A stretch of DNA of 64,000 nucleotides from Undaria pinnatifida (Eukaryota; Sar; Phaeophyceae; Laminariales; Alariaceae). Both the position numbers and the translations under genes were made by a program. Location: positions 6,486,476 to 6,550,475 of the forward strand of contig JABAKD010000001.1 of assembly GCA_012845835.1 (NCBI GenBank), in the 5' to 3' direction. The notes beneath the pieces are model-generated. The model saw only the letters and a list, made by a program, of their open reading frames with translations, was not told the origin of the DNA and searched no databases. Shown piece by piece: positions 33,508-44,754 of the stretch (the stretch's first letter is position 1; each line of letters starts with the position of its first letter).

Positions 33508-33930
33508 GGTCTTGCTGCTGCTGTTGTTGCCGTTGTTGTTGCTGCCCTTGCTGTAGGTCACAGCGGCGGTGAAGGCTTGCGAGTAGCTGCGCTGCTGTGG
33601 TTTACGTGCTACTAAGTACTCTTTTTAGTAGGAGTATAGTCTAGACTAGACTAGACTATACGGTGCGAATGGTACAACGGCTGGCGTTGACAGATCTTTC
33701 CGGCGCTTCTTGCTCCGGCCCCCCGGCGAGGATGCCACGAGATGGCAATAGAGGCCCTGTGACCACTAGTCGTTCCCGGTCGAGCGATCTGTGTTGAAAG
33801 GCGGTAGTCCTGCAGCAGAAGCAAGGGGGCTATGCAGCCTTCTGCGCCGCGCCGCATTGCATCGGTCATTGCAAGAGTCAAAATTGTTAATCCCCGATTT
33901 GTCGACGTCGCATGGTGGTGAAACCCCTGA
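33508..33930 (-). repeat. 5' flank of segmental duplication, pairs with 9958-10340
   Basis: Lies upstream of the ATG of the plastid-targeted gene and should hold its promoter. CAG/CAA-rich near the start codon. It carries a ctagactagactagacta array near 33635-33660, absent from the 10 kb copy. Confidence 0.6.
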
Positions 33931-33934
33931 AACG

Positions 33935-35000
33935 CCTGGGAGTAACCGGTTTTAGGCAGGCGCACTACTGCCGTAGTCGTATAAATCGTGAACGAGTGGA
34001 GAAACCCTATGCAATCGAGAGAAGCGTCCGCTGCTGTCTTAGCCCTTGACCTCACGAGCAGCTTCCGCTAGCCTCTTGAACGCAGGTCTGCCCTCCCCCG
34101 GTTGAAACTGTTTCATCGCCTCGCCTACAGTCCTTTAACGGGAGGCACGGTAGGTAGAATATGGACTCGACGCGCTACGTACGTCCTGTGTGCGACAATG
34201 GACGGAAATACAAGGATCGCGTTTACCACTATTAGACTACTTCGAAGTAATACAAAAACCAAATGGCCCTAAACTTTCCGTCCAGGGTGGTACGTACCAA
34301 CTACGCCACGCCCACGCACGGAGTAGCGTACGCTTGCTAAGTGAACCATGGGAAGGCTCGATACCGACTGGACTACATCCTGGTACGAGAGACACGTCGT
34401 TTCGTCATGTCGTGCTTCGACGCCTATCTGACGGAGGGACGAGTCGGGCCGTAATCTCGTTGTCGCTCGTATCAAGGGACATACTGCATGTGCATACTGG
34501 CATCTTCGACAACCAATCGCCAACCTTAATGTACCCCCCTCTTTCTGGTGCTGAGATGCGTAAAATGTAGAGCACAGATGATGTCTACGGGTGATCCCGG
34601 TAGATTAGGGGCGTGGCAGACGACAATATGCCATGACAAGCGACGTGCCGGACGTTGGAAAATACCGTCGTACCTCTGGTACGACGTAACTCCCATGGTT
34701 GAGTCTGGATCGCGTCGGTCGTACGCCCATGACCGATGCTCGGATGCTTGTGACGAGCCGTTTTTTATCAACACTAGTCTAATGTATGTGGTGTCAACGA
34801 CGGCCGCGGTGCCGACTAAAATATTGCCGTCGATCGATCGCGACAAGCCTCCTTTGCTAAGCGCAAGCGGAGGTCCAGGGGCTGGTGTGCGACCCAGGAG
34901 TCCAACAAGGTGGCAGATATATGCGTGTAATCTGCCAGGAGAAGTAGGATACGACACACCGACTACCTGCTGCCCCAAACGATAGTAGCATACGCAAAAT
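33935..35000. other. Overlapping frames on both strands, no firm gene
   Basis: A minus frame of 207 codons (34526-35149) and plus frames at 34190-34570 and 34548-34985 overlap. All have moderately protein-like stretches; none has a domain. The exon at 35003-35158 favours the plus strand. Confidence 0.25.
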
Positions 35001-35002
35001 CG

Positions 35003-35158
35003 TTGAAGAAGGCAGCTGATAAAAACCAGCTGAGGCTGGGGAGAGCGGCAGCTGCGATGAAGAAATTGTTTGAAGAGTGCTCCAGCAACGGCGAAGGGGT
35101 ATTTCGAGAAAGCAGGGTTGCATGGGCTGCCGAGGGACGATTCCCTCATCCGGACGTG
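35003..35158 (+). CDS. Possible exon, charged helical segment
   Basis: Reads KKAADKNQLRLG, then AAAAMKKLFEECSSNGEGVF and RESRVAWAAEGRFPHPDV, up to a GTGAGC donor at 35159. The composition (Ala, Lys, Glu with hydrophobics at helical spacing) is coding-like, and the donor is good. The acceptor is uncertain; candidates are the AGs near 35008 and 35015. No family recognised. Confidence 0.4.
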
Positions 35159-35224
35159 GTGAGCACGGTAGGTCCTTCACACTTGCAAACACAAAGTTAT
35201 TCAATATAGTCTAGTAGGTTCTAC

Positions 35225-36000
35225 AAGGGCTCCGCACCGTGGGCGACTGACGCCCCCCGCTACGCTCGCGCAAGGCGGAAGATTCAACAAAAAAATGTGA
35301 AGGGGGCAGAAAGAAGAGGCCCATGATTTATTAATAGTGCAAATAGAGATTTGATAATGCCAAGAGCTACTTGTGCGGAGCTGATTGCCCTGTCTGGGCT
35401 GTGCTGTATGTTGGCGATGCCATGTTCTGATCGGCAGTAGTACCGGGTGAAATTTGCTAAGAAAAAATCGCGAAGAGGACCGAGATAGACGACAAAATTA
35501 ACGACAAAAAAAGCTAAAAAGACGAGTACACACACGTACTACCGGTAACTGGTGCCTGGTACTTCGCCTAATACCTGGTGGTGCTCTGTGTGTTCTAAAG
35601 AAAGCACAAGGCTCCGCTCCGCGGGCGGCTGACGCCGCCCGCTACGCTCGCGCAAGGAAGAATGCAACTGAAACGTGTAAAGGGGGGAGGAAGAAGAGGC
35701 CCGTGATTATTTGGTGCGAATAGCGAATTAATTATTGACAAATGCCAAGAAGAGGTGCTTGTGCAGAGCTAATTGCCCTGCGCTGTGTTGCGTGCTTGTT
35801 ATGTCACGTTCTGAACGGCAGTACGTGTGACATTTGCGGGGGGACGGAAACATGGGGACCGAGAGAGGACAATCAACTGAAGAAAGCAAAAAGACGAGTA
35901 CACGACACGTACATAACGGTACCTGGTACCTGTATCATACATACCTGGTATTATCGCTGTATGTTCAAAAGAACGCACAGCGCCGCACGACACAGCACCG
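35225..36000 (+). repeat. Two tandem copies of a ~385-bp unit
   Basis: Copies start near 35227 and 35610: aagg(g)ctccgc, 'gggcg(a/g)ctgacgcc', 'cgctacgctcgcgcaagg', 'agaagaggccc(a/g)tgattta/tt', 'aatgccaag', 'cttgtgc(g/a)gagct(g/a)attgccctg' and 'acctggt'. Clear tandem duplication, moderately diverged. Confidence 0.8.
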
Positions 36001-36019
36001 CAAAACAAAGGGCAAGGCA

Positions 36020-36510
36020 CGGCACCGCACTGCGCTGCGCTGCGCTGCTCTGCGCTGCGCTGCGATTCGCGGCGCTGCTCTGCGCTGCGCTGCGATTCGC
36101 GGCGCTGCTGAGCTATAATGTATATCCGATGCGCTGCGCTGCTGAGCTATAATGTATATCCGGGATGACCTGAGCTGGGGGTGCATTGTTTGCGACACAG
36201 CAACGTACAAACCTGGTGTATGTACGGTATGTAGTATGATACTTCCAATGTTACAGGCATGTACGAACTAGCACACAGCATGACAAAGCACGGCAAAGCA
36301 CGGCAAAGCACGGCAAAGCACGACACCGCACAGCGCTGCGCTCTGCGGAGCTAGCGCTGCGGTGCGACACCGCACAGCGCTGCGCTCTGCTGAGCAAGCG
36401 CTGCGGTGCGCTGCTGAGCTGAGCTGCAAGGCACGGCAGGGCACCGCAGGGCACGGCACTGCACGGCGCTGCGCTGCTGAGCTATAGCGCTGCGGTGGGG
36501 TGCTGGGTGG
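36020..36510 (+). repeat. GCGCT / GGCAAAGCAC simple-sequence region
   Basis: Arrays of tgcgctgcgctgc, a repeated cgctgctgagctataatgtatatccg (at 36103 and 36137), arrays of cacggcaaag, and a repeated 'cgcacagcgctgcgctctgc'. Long Ala/Cys/Arg frames here are compositional. Confidence 0.8.
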
Positions 36511-36589
36511 AGCTGTGAGCTGAGATGACGAGCCAAGCCGAAATCTCAGTTGATACGGTGAAACTCCGTGCAAGTACAAAAACAAATAA

Positions 36590-36890
36590 ATGGTGGAAAT
36601 CAAAGGAAAGCTAAAGCTCGACCGTTCCACAAGTAGTCTAATGCACAGGCGGCAAATCAGGCAAATAGTAGGAAGTTCAACATACTACGCAATACACAAA
36701 GAGGAAGAAACAGTCGCGAAAAGGTTCAAAATCGTGTTGGCAGAAAACACAAATTGGCAGGAAGCTGCTGAAAAGTCGAGAAACAACTGGAAAAACGAGC
36801 ACACGCAAAAAATAATAAGGCTGAGCAAGAAATCAAAGAAAAGCTGTGGACCGTTCCGCAAATAGTGCACGGAGGCGGTGTCGAATTGGG
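36590..36890 (+). repeat. Diverged local duplication
   Basis: gaaatcaaaggaaagct...gaccgttcc.caa(g/a)tag occurs at about 36596 and 36831, together with matching 'g(c/g)aggcgg' ends. Confidence 0.55.
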
Positions 36891-36953
36891 ACTCCCGGAA
36901 ATGCCAGGGGTGCACAAACCGAGCACTTTAGGCAGAAATATATCTATAAGAGT

Positions 36954-37350
36954 ATGTTTATGGTTATATCAACGGATGTACGTCGGGCAATTGCACAGTT
37001 GCCTTCGGGTTAGTGCTGGATAGCCATGGGATATTGAGTGGAAAAACTCCTTGGAAAGGAATATTGCGGTGGAATCTGGATTTGAGAATTCTTGCAAGTG
37101 GTTCAGGAAGGGACTGAGAATTATGGCTCGAGAGTAGACTTGATGAGGTGGTAGTCCGTGCCCACCCTCACTCCATTCCATTCTCGCCATCCTCTCCAAT
37201 CTGTCCTCCTTTTTCCCTCCGTGTTAATCTGGATACTAAATAATCAACATACGAACACAACATCTTCTTGCTGATACATACTGCAAAGGGAAGTAACTTG
37301 TCTTAGCTCGGGGCTGTTGTTGCCATTCCGTCTTCTGTTCGAATCTTGTC
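36954..37350 (+). repeat. Left (5') LTR of the old copia element
   Basis: Shares ggttatatcaacg, acgtcgggca(a/g)ttgcacagttgc, tttgagaattcttg, catgaggtggt/gatgaggtggt, catcctctccaa, cataactt/catac tgcaaagg and 'ctgttgttgc(c/t)attccgtcttc' with the right copy. Borders approximate. Confidence 0.7.
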
Positions 37351-37672
37351 ATATGAACACGTTAACGGCTCAAGTTCGAACTTGACAAGTTGTTCTGAGA
37401 TGGGTGATCAAGAACACATTATTGAAGAACTCAAGACGCCACTCCAGAATCAGGCAAGGACCTTTGAAGAAAGGCTGTCGAAGATCGAGGCTAGTCGGGA
37501 GGGCACTGGCGGACTGCAAGAGGGATCTGTCGGTGGAGACCAGCCCTTATATTCTGAAGGTGCTGGAACTGGTGAGCGGGCAGGTTTGCTTCCGGTGGTA
37601 GAGATGAAGGAGTCAACACCAGTGGGCCTAGGAGCGTCTATTCACTGCAAGGTAGACGGTATGTGATGATAA
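37346..37672 (+). pseudogene. Gag-like remnant of the old copia element
   Basis: The frame begins MSYEHVNGSSSNL and contains an EELKTPLQNQARTFEERLSK coiled-coil-like stretch. It is directly followed by integrase sequence, so most of gag and all of the protease are missing, presumably by deletion. The assignment as gag rests only on position. Confidence 0.35.
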
Positions 37673-38163
37673 TAAACGACGACTTTACCCGGTAACTTGG
37701 GTATACTTCCTCGAGCGTAACTCCGATGCCGCTGACGCCTTCAGAAAGTTTATCGCTGATGTGCGTGCTAAAGGTGTGCCGTCGGAGGTAGAGAGAGTAA
37801 TGTCTGACAACGGTGGAGAATTATTTGGAAGAGATCTCGGGGACGTATGCAGGCAGTATTGCATCAAACAAGAATTCGCCAACGCAAAGAGTCCGGAGCT
37901 AAACGGCGTTGCCGAGAGAGCCCTCGGCATCACCCAAAACGCGGCTCTTGCCGCTCGCATCCAAGCCCCCATCCTCTTTCCCCACATCGAACTGCTACCA
38001 CCAGAAACCCTCTGGCTGAGGCTGTACACTGGGCGTGCGAACCTCTGAACCGTACTGCGACCACATCTAACCCGGGCGACAAGTCGCCGCACGAGATGTG
38101 GTACGGCAAGGCAGCACCTGCACCACAACACCCGTTTCTTCGTCCGGGGTATTGCCGCTAGAA
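37673..38163 (+). pseudogene. Copia integrase remnant
   Basis: Carries DDFTR, TWVYFL, VMSDNGGELF and ELNGVAERALG, the last two being the second catalytic Asp and the Glu region of the retroviral-type integrase core. A frameshift separates DDFTR from TWVYFL, and another separates the part ending in RTATTSNPGDKSPHEMWYG from the rest. Confidence 0.8.
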
Positions 38164-38789
38164 CCGCCCGTCGAAGTTGTTCCCCAGGTGCGAGAGTAGC
38201 TTCTACCTCGGGCCGGGCGTCGACCACTCCGTGACTCATTGCGGATGCTGACGCGGGCAAACAAGGTGATATAAACAAGAGACGTCACCTGGGAGGCTCC
38301 ACCTGATATGGAGGTGCTACCGACGCAACTGCAGCAGTCGGCATCGCCGGAAATGCCAGGAGCACCGGAGCCGGGGGGGACGTCAAGAGCCGGGAGGGAC
38401 ATTGGAGCTGGGAGAGACGCCAGAGCCGGGAGGGCTAGATGGTTTTGATGCTGGTCCACCGACTCCATTGCCACTTCTGGGGAGGGGAATCCCCCACCAG
38501 CGTCGCGCAACACTTCCGGCGGGGAGTGTAGGCCATGGTGGACAATATGAGAGGGGTTCAGTGTGCGCGGTGAAAACCTGCCGGTCCTCGACACGACAAC
38601 TCCCCACCAGATATATGTTTGTCGTCGGAGAGGAACGAGACGTCTGCCGACGAAGACATCTCGGTCGAGGGGAGCCAGACATCGTCATCGGACGAGAGTC
38701 GTCCGGTACCTACGATGGTGCGGACTGCGGAGCGCCAATTTGAATCGAACTTCCTTGGACGAAGAGATGGCGAGGAGCTGAAGCGAACC

Positions 38790-39980
38790 AGAGCGCAGAC
38801 GCGAGCGCTCAATCAAGAAGCAGCTGGCCTAGTGAGCATGATTGAGCCCGATCAGGGGAGCAAAATCATCCATGAGCTGCTGGTGGTACAGGAGGTTATC
38901 CGTAAACCGGAAGAGCTACCGATGTGTCTCGTTCGGGAAGCAGAGCCGGAGCCAGTTTCGTGCCATGCGGCATGTTCGCCGCAGTGTTCCGACGTGTGGA
39001 TGGAGGCGATGAGGATAGAGTGCGATGGACTCGTGGCGACCGGAACCTTTGCGGAAGTGAATGAAATTCCTCAGGGGTGCGACATCGTAGGCGTCAAGTG
39101 GCTGTACGAGTGGAAGGGTGAATTTGCATGGTTAACAGGGCGAAAGCCCGTATGGTACAGTCAGGTAGGGGGAGTAGACTACTTTGAGATATGTGCTCCT
39201 ACAACATCTTCTACTTCTAACGGGTTGGTAGCGGCTATGGCATGTAAGCTGGACTAGAACCTGAGGCACTTAGATGTAGACCAGGCTTTCATTCAGTCGG
39301 AACTGGGCACCGGTATCTACTTGCATCTACCCCCCGGTTGTGGATCAGTAATATATATATATATGTATATGGCGAGATTGTGCTACTCAACAAGGCTACG
39401 GCCTGAAGCAGAGTGGTCGAGCGTGATATCAGCTTTTGTCGTCAACACTTGTGGATTAGTGTGGTTCCGAGCAATGCTTGGTAGATCCTTGCGTGTTTCG
39501 ACTGAGGGTTGCTGCTGAAGTTGTGGCGATGATGATCTTTGATGTAGACGACATCAAGACTGCAGCTACTGGGGAGGTGACTAAAGTTGTAGCCAGTGCC
39601 CTCAACCAGAGATTTCCCCCCGAACATCTAGGGGAGGTAGAGTGATACATGGGCAGTGAATACAAGATAGACCGGGAGAAAGGTTCTTTGGAGATTTCGC
39701 ACACCCAATTCATCCGGAGTATACTAATTTGTTTTGGAGTCTCGACGTCTAGCCCCATCCCCGCTACCCCTTCCATTGATCTTAGGCACGAGAGCGAGGA
39801 GGAGACAGTAGTGAATGTACCGCTCCGTGAGATCGTGGGGGGTCTGATGTGGATCATGAACCAGACGAGGTCCGATATGGCGAATGCAGTTCGGGCAATC
39901 GCGCGGTTTTCGCATGACCCTAGCCTATTTATTGCGGCACGGAAGATACTTGATTATCTGAATGCTACGTCGGACTGAGG
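38790..39980 (+). pseudogene. Copia reverse transcriptase remnant
   Basis: WMEAMRIECDGLVATGTF, GVKWLYEWK and (in another frame) DQAFIQSEL..IYLHLPPGCG are hallmarks of the copia-type reverse transcriptase. MIFDVDDIKTAA keeps the (Y/F).VDD-type catalytic pair. Stop codons after ACKLD and several frameshifts, together with an AT microsatellite near 39345-39370, show it is dead. Confidence 0.8.
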
Positions 39981-40014
39981 GTTAACTTTCAGGAGAGACG
40001 GTGACTCAAGACCT

Positions 40015-40490
40015 GTGCACTTGGACTTTAATTTGGGAACGTGCGTAGACGCAGACTACGCCCTCAAGGCAGAGGACAGGCGCTCCGTTTCTGGTGTAGC
40101 CATTTGTTGCGGGGGTACGCCAGTGTCTTGGCTCTCTAGGACTCAAAAGTGCGCCAATATTTCTACCACGGAGGCAGAGTACGTAGCCATGGCAGACGGG
40201 GTCAAACAGGGCGTTATATGTGAAGGGGGTACTGGTGTTTCTGGTGCTCAGTCTGGGGCCGAGAAGCATTGGCGTGTACGAAGACAACAAGGGGGCAATA
40301 GACTAAGAAAAAAAAACCTTGAGTTCTCCAACAGCAAGCACATTGACGTGCGGCACCATTATCTCAGGGAGATGGCTGCCACCGGAGACACCCCAGTGCA
40401 GTATATTCAGTCAGATGATCAGCCCGCTGATGTTCTGACAAAAGCCCTTGATAGGAAGAGTTTCGAAAGCCCGGCGATTTCCTTTTGGGC
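40015..40490 (+). pseudogene. Copia RNase H remnant
   Basis: VDADYALKAEDRRSVSG, SWLSRTQKC and TTEAEYVAMADGVK are typical of copia RNase H, followed by SKHIDVRHHYLRE and DQPADVLTKAL. The third catalytic segment (an EDNKGA equivalent near 40277) is in another frame. Confidence 0.8.
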
Positions 40491-40617
40491 AAGGGTTAGG
40501 TTTTTAATATTTTCATGGTCTTCTAGTAGATCCCATTTTTTTAGATTGGGTGGTTCGTTCTCGTTTTGGCAATATTTAACGTGGCATTACCTACGCTTGT
40601 TGATACCCCGAGGGAGG

Positions 40618-41035
40618 GTATCCCCAATAGGTTATATCAACGAGTATACGTCGGGCAGTTGCACAGTTGCACTCGGGACATTGCGGAATAGTGATGCCCA
40701 TGATGTTTTGTGGAAAATTCCTTGGGAAGAAATATTGTGGGGGGATCCGAATTTGAGAATTCTTGGAAGTGGTTCAGAAAGGTACTGAGGACTACGACTC
40801 GAGGGTAGACGTCATGAGGTGGTGGTCCGTGCCCACCTCATGGTCACTCCGCTCTCGCCATCCTCTCCAACCTCGCCTCCTCTATCCCTTCATGTTCATC
40901 TGGATGCTTAAAAACCAAGATAAAACATAACATCTTCTTTCTGAGACATACTGCAAAGGACAGTAATTTGTCTGAAAAATCAGCGCGGGGCTGTTGTTGC
41001 TATTCCGTCTTCAGTCCAACTCTGTCATTTGAACC
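40618..41035 (+). repeat. Right (3') LTR of the old copia element
   Basis: Aligns by eye with 36954-37350 with many substitutions and several small indels, which places the insertion far earlier than the 45.8-50.2 kb element. Confidence 0.7.
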
Positions 41036-42840
41036 CAATTCACCAACACTTACCGTACAACGATGCACTTTTCCGGATATTTTTGTGGCGCTTCCCCCAA
41101 CGATGCACTCTGTTTTTTTGACGATTCCATATGAATGTGAATTGCTATAGCACTCCCGCCTGCATGGCACGCCACAAGTACGCACCGCCATGGGCTTTAG
41201 GGTAGGAGTTAGGGTGAGGAATGTCTATGCGACAACGACAGTTCCATAGCAATGACATGGGACACTGCACGCCATGAAAAGGCGATAAGTGCCATCAAAA
41301 TCCATGGCACCGCTGACATGGCATTGCCATGAAACCCCATGGCGGTTACTTCGAGAATGATATCGAATACCCAACGTGTGCTGGTGTCACTTGTTGGCGG
41401 ACATACTTCTGACTTACAGGGGCGCTCAGCCGAGGAGCTCCCTGGTACATTTGGATCCGGCGTGAATCTTATGATATTGTTCGTTTGTTACATAGCTCAT
41501 GGGGTCGTGCAGCTGACATAGCTTACAGATGTTTTCAGCGTCGGTTGTAGGGGTGAGACATGGAGCTCCTCACGCAAGAACCCTAAGACAATGAAGGTGC
41601 TACGAACCGTTGTAACTCCCGTGGCATTGCCAAGGCGGTGCCATGGGAGTCGCTAGAGAGGGGAGGGGGCGAGGCCGTATTGTCGTTACAGATCGAAGAA
41701 ACTCCCACAAGTTTGTGCCTCGCCGTGAGCGGCCAAACTACACAAATCACCCTCGACTAAGAAACGCGGGGGGGTCTACACGACCAAAAATAGAAAACCG
41801 CATAAAAGAGGCACGTGTGACGAACGGCAAAGGGCTAAAACGCACATGCAGAGCACGAGGTGGCCACAAGGCTGGTCTTAATACGCTAGGTGGTTGCAAT
41901 ACCACTGCCGGCACACGATAAGAACCTACACATTGAGGTTTGCAGTCGAATCGGACACCAACACCGGCCGTATAGTCTAGACCCGGAGTTGGGAACATAG
42001 CAGAAGCGGATCCCCAAAAAGGAGGAATCGATGTATACCGCCCCATTCGCCGAATTCACCTCCAAAGTAGGAGCAGTTAGTTTCTTCCGCCCATTTTCAT
42101 GGTCGAGCCTCCCTCCAAAGATTTCCCAAATATTGGGGGGGAGTTTGCCGACAATAGCTGTAGATGCTGGCCTCTGCGGTTCGGACAAAAACGTTGAAGA
42201 GGGAATCGGCGGCAGAGAGCGGCACGCACTGATTGCTCCCCCTCGAATCGGTCTCGACTACAAATCTTGGGCCAGCTCCTCTTCCTCTTTCAGTCATCCG
42301 GAAAATGGCAGCTTCACTGCCCCGGCTCTATGTCTTCGCCAGGTGGGTAGGTGGGTGGATGGGTAGCTGGGAAAAAATTAACGAAGCAATAAGCGCGAAG
42401 GATCGCGAAATGCGAAAAGGTGCACACATATTATAAAGAGGGTCGTGTTGGCCATTTGCATTCAACGATAAACCATGTACGGTGCTCGGCGGCGATGGCA
42501 AGAAAAATGGCCAGTGACGGTTGAAAGGGGGCTAAACATAAAATTCAAGCGATGCACGAGAGCCCTAGTGATCTCTCGTGTACCACGCAGCAGCAAGACC
42601 TCGTGATGTCGTTTATCAGTTCATGTTGAATGCAACTCTCGTCAACGACCATACTTACACAGCTGACGATGGCGACACATCACCGAACCACGGCCACATT
42701 CAAACAAATCGGTTTGCAACTATTTATCAGAAAACGTCGGCAAGTGTTCCATGGCATGGTTAACGTAGAAAACCGGTTGCGGTTTTGAGTAGCACTGCTG
42801 TATTTTGAAACAAACGAAACAGTTGACTTCAAATTCAGCT
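41036..42840. other. Repeat-rich intergenic DNA, no supportable gene
   Basis: 41110-41345 and 41600-41660 belong to the CCATGG-rich family of 29 kb. Frames at 41747-42366 overlap on both strands without motifs. Short AGTCTAGAC word at 41966. Confidence 0.4.
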
Positions 42841-42849
42841 TGAACTTCG

Positions 42850-43135
42850 GAGTCACCCCTCGGTAGGAGTTTCACGTTTTGGGCCATATATATGGCGTTT
42901 CTGGCCGATCTGACCGGTTGCGCTCCTCAAGCAACGAACTACCGCTTGATCTGATGGTAATTTTATTATGAGAATAGTTCCTTTAGGACTAGCGCACATA
43001 AGTGTGGGTCGGACTGCGCGAAAGAATGCCTTCGAAATCATGTTTCGGACCAGTGAGATATTGAGTTCCTCATTTTAGGAGCGCAGAAAAGTCTTGGAAT
43101 CCGCTGCTCCCCTCTACCGTGGGCTGTCTCTTGGC
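42850..43135 (+). repeat. Dispersed repeat, copy related to 990-1500
   Basis: Shares gttttgggcc, gatctgaccggttg, tcctttaggac, atcatgtttcgg, gagatattgag and 'ccgctgc(t/a)cccct.(t)accg(t/c)ggg' in the same order as the copy at 1 kb. Confidence 0.55.
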
Positions 43136-43429
43136 ATCGCCAATAACTGTGATCATGCTCAGTCAAGGTGGTCGAGTCACTTAGCACTATATATATCGGC
43201 AAACGCTTTTTTTTTTCTCGCTCTCTCTTGCTCAAACGCCCCACCCAATAGCAAAATCCGCCAGAATAATAAACACTTCCACGCACTGGATACCACCTCA
43301 TCATCTTTCTAGAGCCATCCATGCCGTTGCTTCCCACCCCCTCCCCCCGCCCCAACGCCCCCTCCTTCCCCACCACCCGCACCATGGCCTAGACCTAGCA
43401 CCACACGTATAGCAAACCCGTAAATATAT

Positions 43430-43565
43430 GCGACCTAAAGCCCTCTCCCCCCCCCCCCCCCCACCTTCCCCCCCCCTTCCCCCCACCTTCTCCCCACCCT
43501 TCCCCCCACCTTCCCCCCCCCTCCCCCACCCCCCACCTCCACCCACCCCCACCCCTCGAACACTC
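43430..43565. repeat. C-rich low-complexity run
   Basis: Long poly-C stretches with single T and A interruptions (a second run at 43800-43855). Pro-rich plus frames and Gly-rich minus frames are compositional. The run lengths may be unreliable. Confidence 0.9.
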
Positions 43566-43594
43566 GGCCCTCTACTCACTGGTTGTACGACTTG

Positions 43595-44035
43595 CAGGAT
43601 ATACATGATAAACATGTGCATTCTTTCCAAAACCGTCACATCTATCCCCTTGAAAGAATGTATAGTTTCCACGCACAGATGGAGCTGCCCCGCCCGCCCC
43701 GCTCCCCCCCCCCATGATAAACTGGTGCATTCTTTCCAAAACCGTCAGATTCATCCCCTTGAAGGATTTATAGTTTCCACGCACAAATTGAGTAGCCCCG
43801 CCGCCCCCCCGCCCCCCTCCTCCCCCCCCCCCCACCCCCCCTCCACCCCCGCTCCCTTTTGATCAAAACCAGGCCCCCACGTCCTTCAAAACTCCGCCCT
43901 CCCCTCACCGGTTATTCGAATTACAGGATTCACTTGATAAACGGATGCATTTCCTTCCACAGATAATAGATTTTGTCCCCCTCAAAAACGGGCTTTATAG
44001 TTCCCGCGCACAGACTGACTAACATCACCCTGTTG
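43595..44035 (+). repeat. Unit repeated three times: 'gataaac..gtgcattctttcc'
   Basis: At about 43605, 43715 and 43935: 'tgataaa(c)', 'g(t/a)gcat(t)(t)cttt/tccttcca', 'ccc(c)ttgaa', 'tatagttt/tcc(a/g)cgcaca'. The first two copies are close, the third is the version found at 1740-1850 (inverted). C-rich runs separate them. Confidence 0.7.
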
Positions 44036-44144
44036 ACCCTGATAGCTACACTGTAGTTGCAAGGCGAGTCGCCGACCTATATCCTTAACGAGGACACACA
44101 ACCCGTACTACGCGCGATCGGAGTATCACACACACCTTGCAATG

Positions 44145-44205
44145 ATGAGTTTCGACAAAACATTCGATCTCACAGCTGGAGTGTATTTCCATTTTTTTAT
44201 AATAT
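44145..44205 (+). CDS. Short MSFDK-type frame
   Basis: ATG then SFDKTFDLTAGVYFHFFI and a short tail. It is part of the dispersed repeat also present at 21.4 kb and (inverted) 1.6 kb. The end coordinate is where similarity to the other copies stops. Confidence 0.25.
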
Positions 44206-44362
44206 ATCGGCAAACGCCATGACATGCTTACCTCATAGCAGCAGCCGGACACAAGCACGGAGTCCGTTCAGGTATTGGTAGGCCATGTGCATACCGTGGG
44301 CTCGGTGACTACGAATGAAACCTGAAAAGCAGGAGAATTACACGACGTACAATTCTGTGCCT

Positions 44363-44440
44363 GTTGGTTATATAGAACTACCCACTGGCCCACGTAGTCA
44401 CGTGACTACGTAGCTCAGTGGGTAGTTCTATATAACCAAC
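44363..44440. repeat. 78-bp palindrome (left end)
   Basis: 25-bp perfect stem (gttggttatatagaactacc + cactg and its complement) around a core holding the perfect 20-bp palindrome acgtagtcacgtgactacgt. The second half includes tagctcagtggg, which fits the tRNA A-box consensus. Confidence 0.9.
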
Positions 44441-44686
44441 AAAAGATATGTTTGGGAGTCTGTCAATTGACTCTCACCGACTTCGTAACAGGGATCCCCG
44501 GGGCTCTCTCCCCTCGCCACGCACTACCGTAGTACTCAGGAGCAAACTATCATAACCATTCACGTCTCCAGCGCGTACGCTCGCAAAGACGTTATTTCCT
44601 TTTTATTTTTCCCGGAAAAACGGCGGAAATACGAAGTCGGTGGGACTCGAACCCACGACATATATTATGTGACTTGTATATTGTGT

Positions 44687-44754
44687 GACTGCGTAGCTCA
44701 GTTGGTAGTATAACGGACAAAAGAATGTCGTGGGTTCGAGTCCCACCGACTTCG
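44687..44754 (+). pseudogene. tRNA-like sequence (pseudo-tRNA)
   Basis: Contains a D-arm/A-box (tagctcagttggtag) and a perfect T-arm/B-box (gtggg ttcgagt cccac). Length is 68 instead of 72 or more, the acceptor strands gactgcg and cgacttc mismatch at three of seven positions, the D-stem 3' strand is lost (tata for gagc), and there is no proper anticodon stem. A functional tRNA is unlikely. Origin from a Lys- or similar tRNA is a guess. Confidence 0.6.

Larger units (their letters stand above)
36954..41035 (+). mobile_element. Old, broken Ty1/copia retrotransposon
   Basis: Two diverged LTR-like direct repeats of about 400 bp enclose, in copia order, remains of a leader/gag-like frame, integrase, reverse transcriptase and RNase H. 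There are several frameshifts and stops, and gag-protease sequence is largely missing. The order integrase before reverse transcriptase identifies Ty1/copia (family knowledge). A purine-rich run (ccgagggagggta) precedes the right LTR, as expected for a polypurine tract. Confidence 0.8.

Noticed and set aside
34526-35149. 207-codon minus-strand gene
   Set aside because: Overlapped by plus-strand frames of similar length; the best-supported piece, the exon at 35003-35158, is on the plus strand. No motif in the minus frame.
36020-36630. Cys/Ala-rich frames of up to 120 codons
   Set aside because: Arise from the gcgct simple repeats, in several frames and on both strands.
44687-44754. Functional tRNA gene
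   Set aside because: B box and T-arm are perfect, but length, acceptor pairing, D-stem and anticodon stem all fail. Kept only as a tRNA-like pseudogene.
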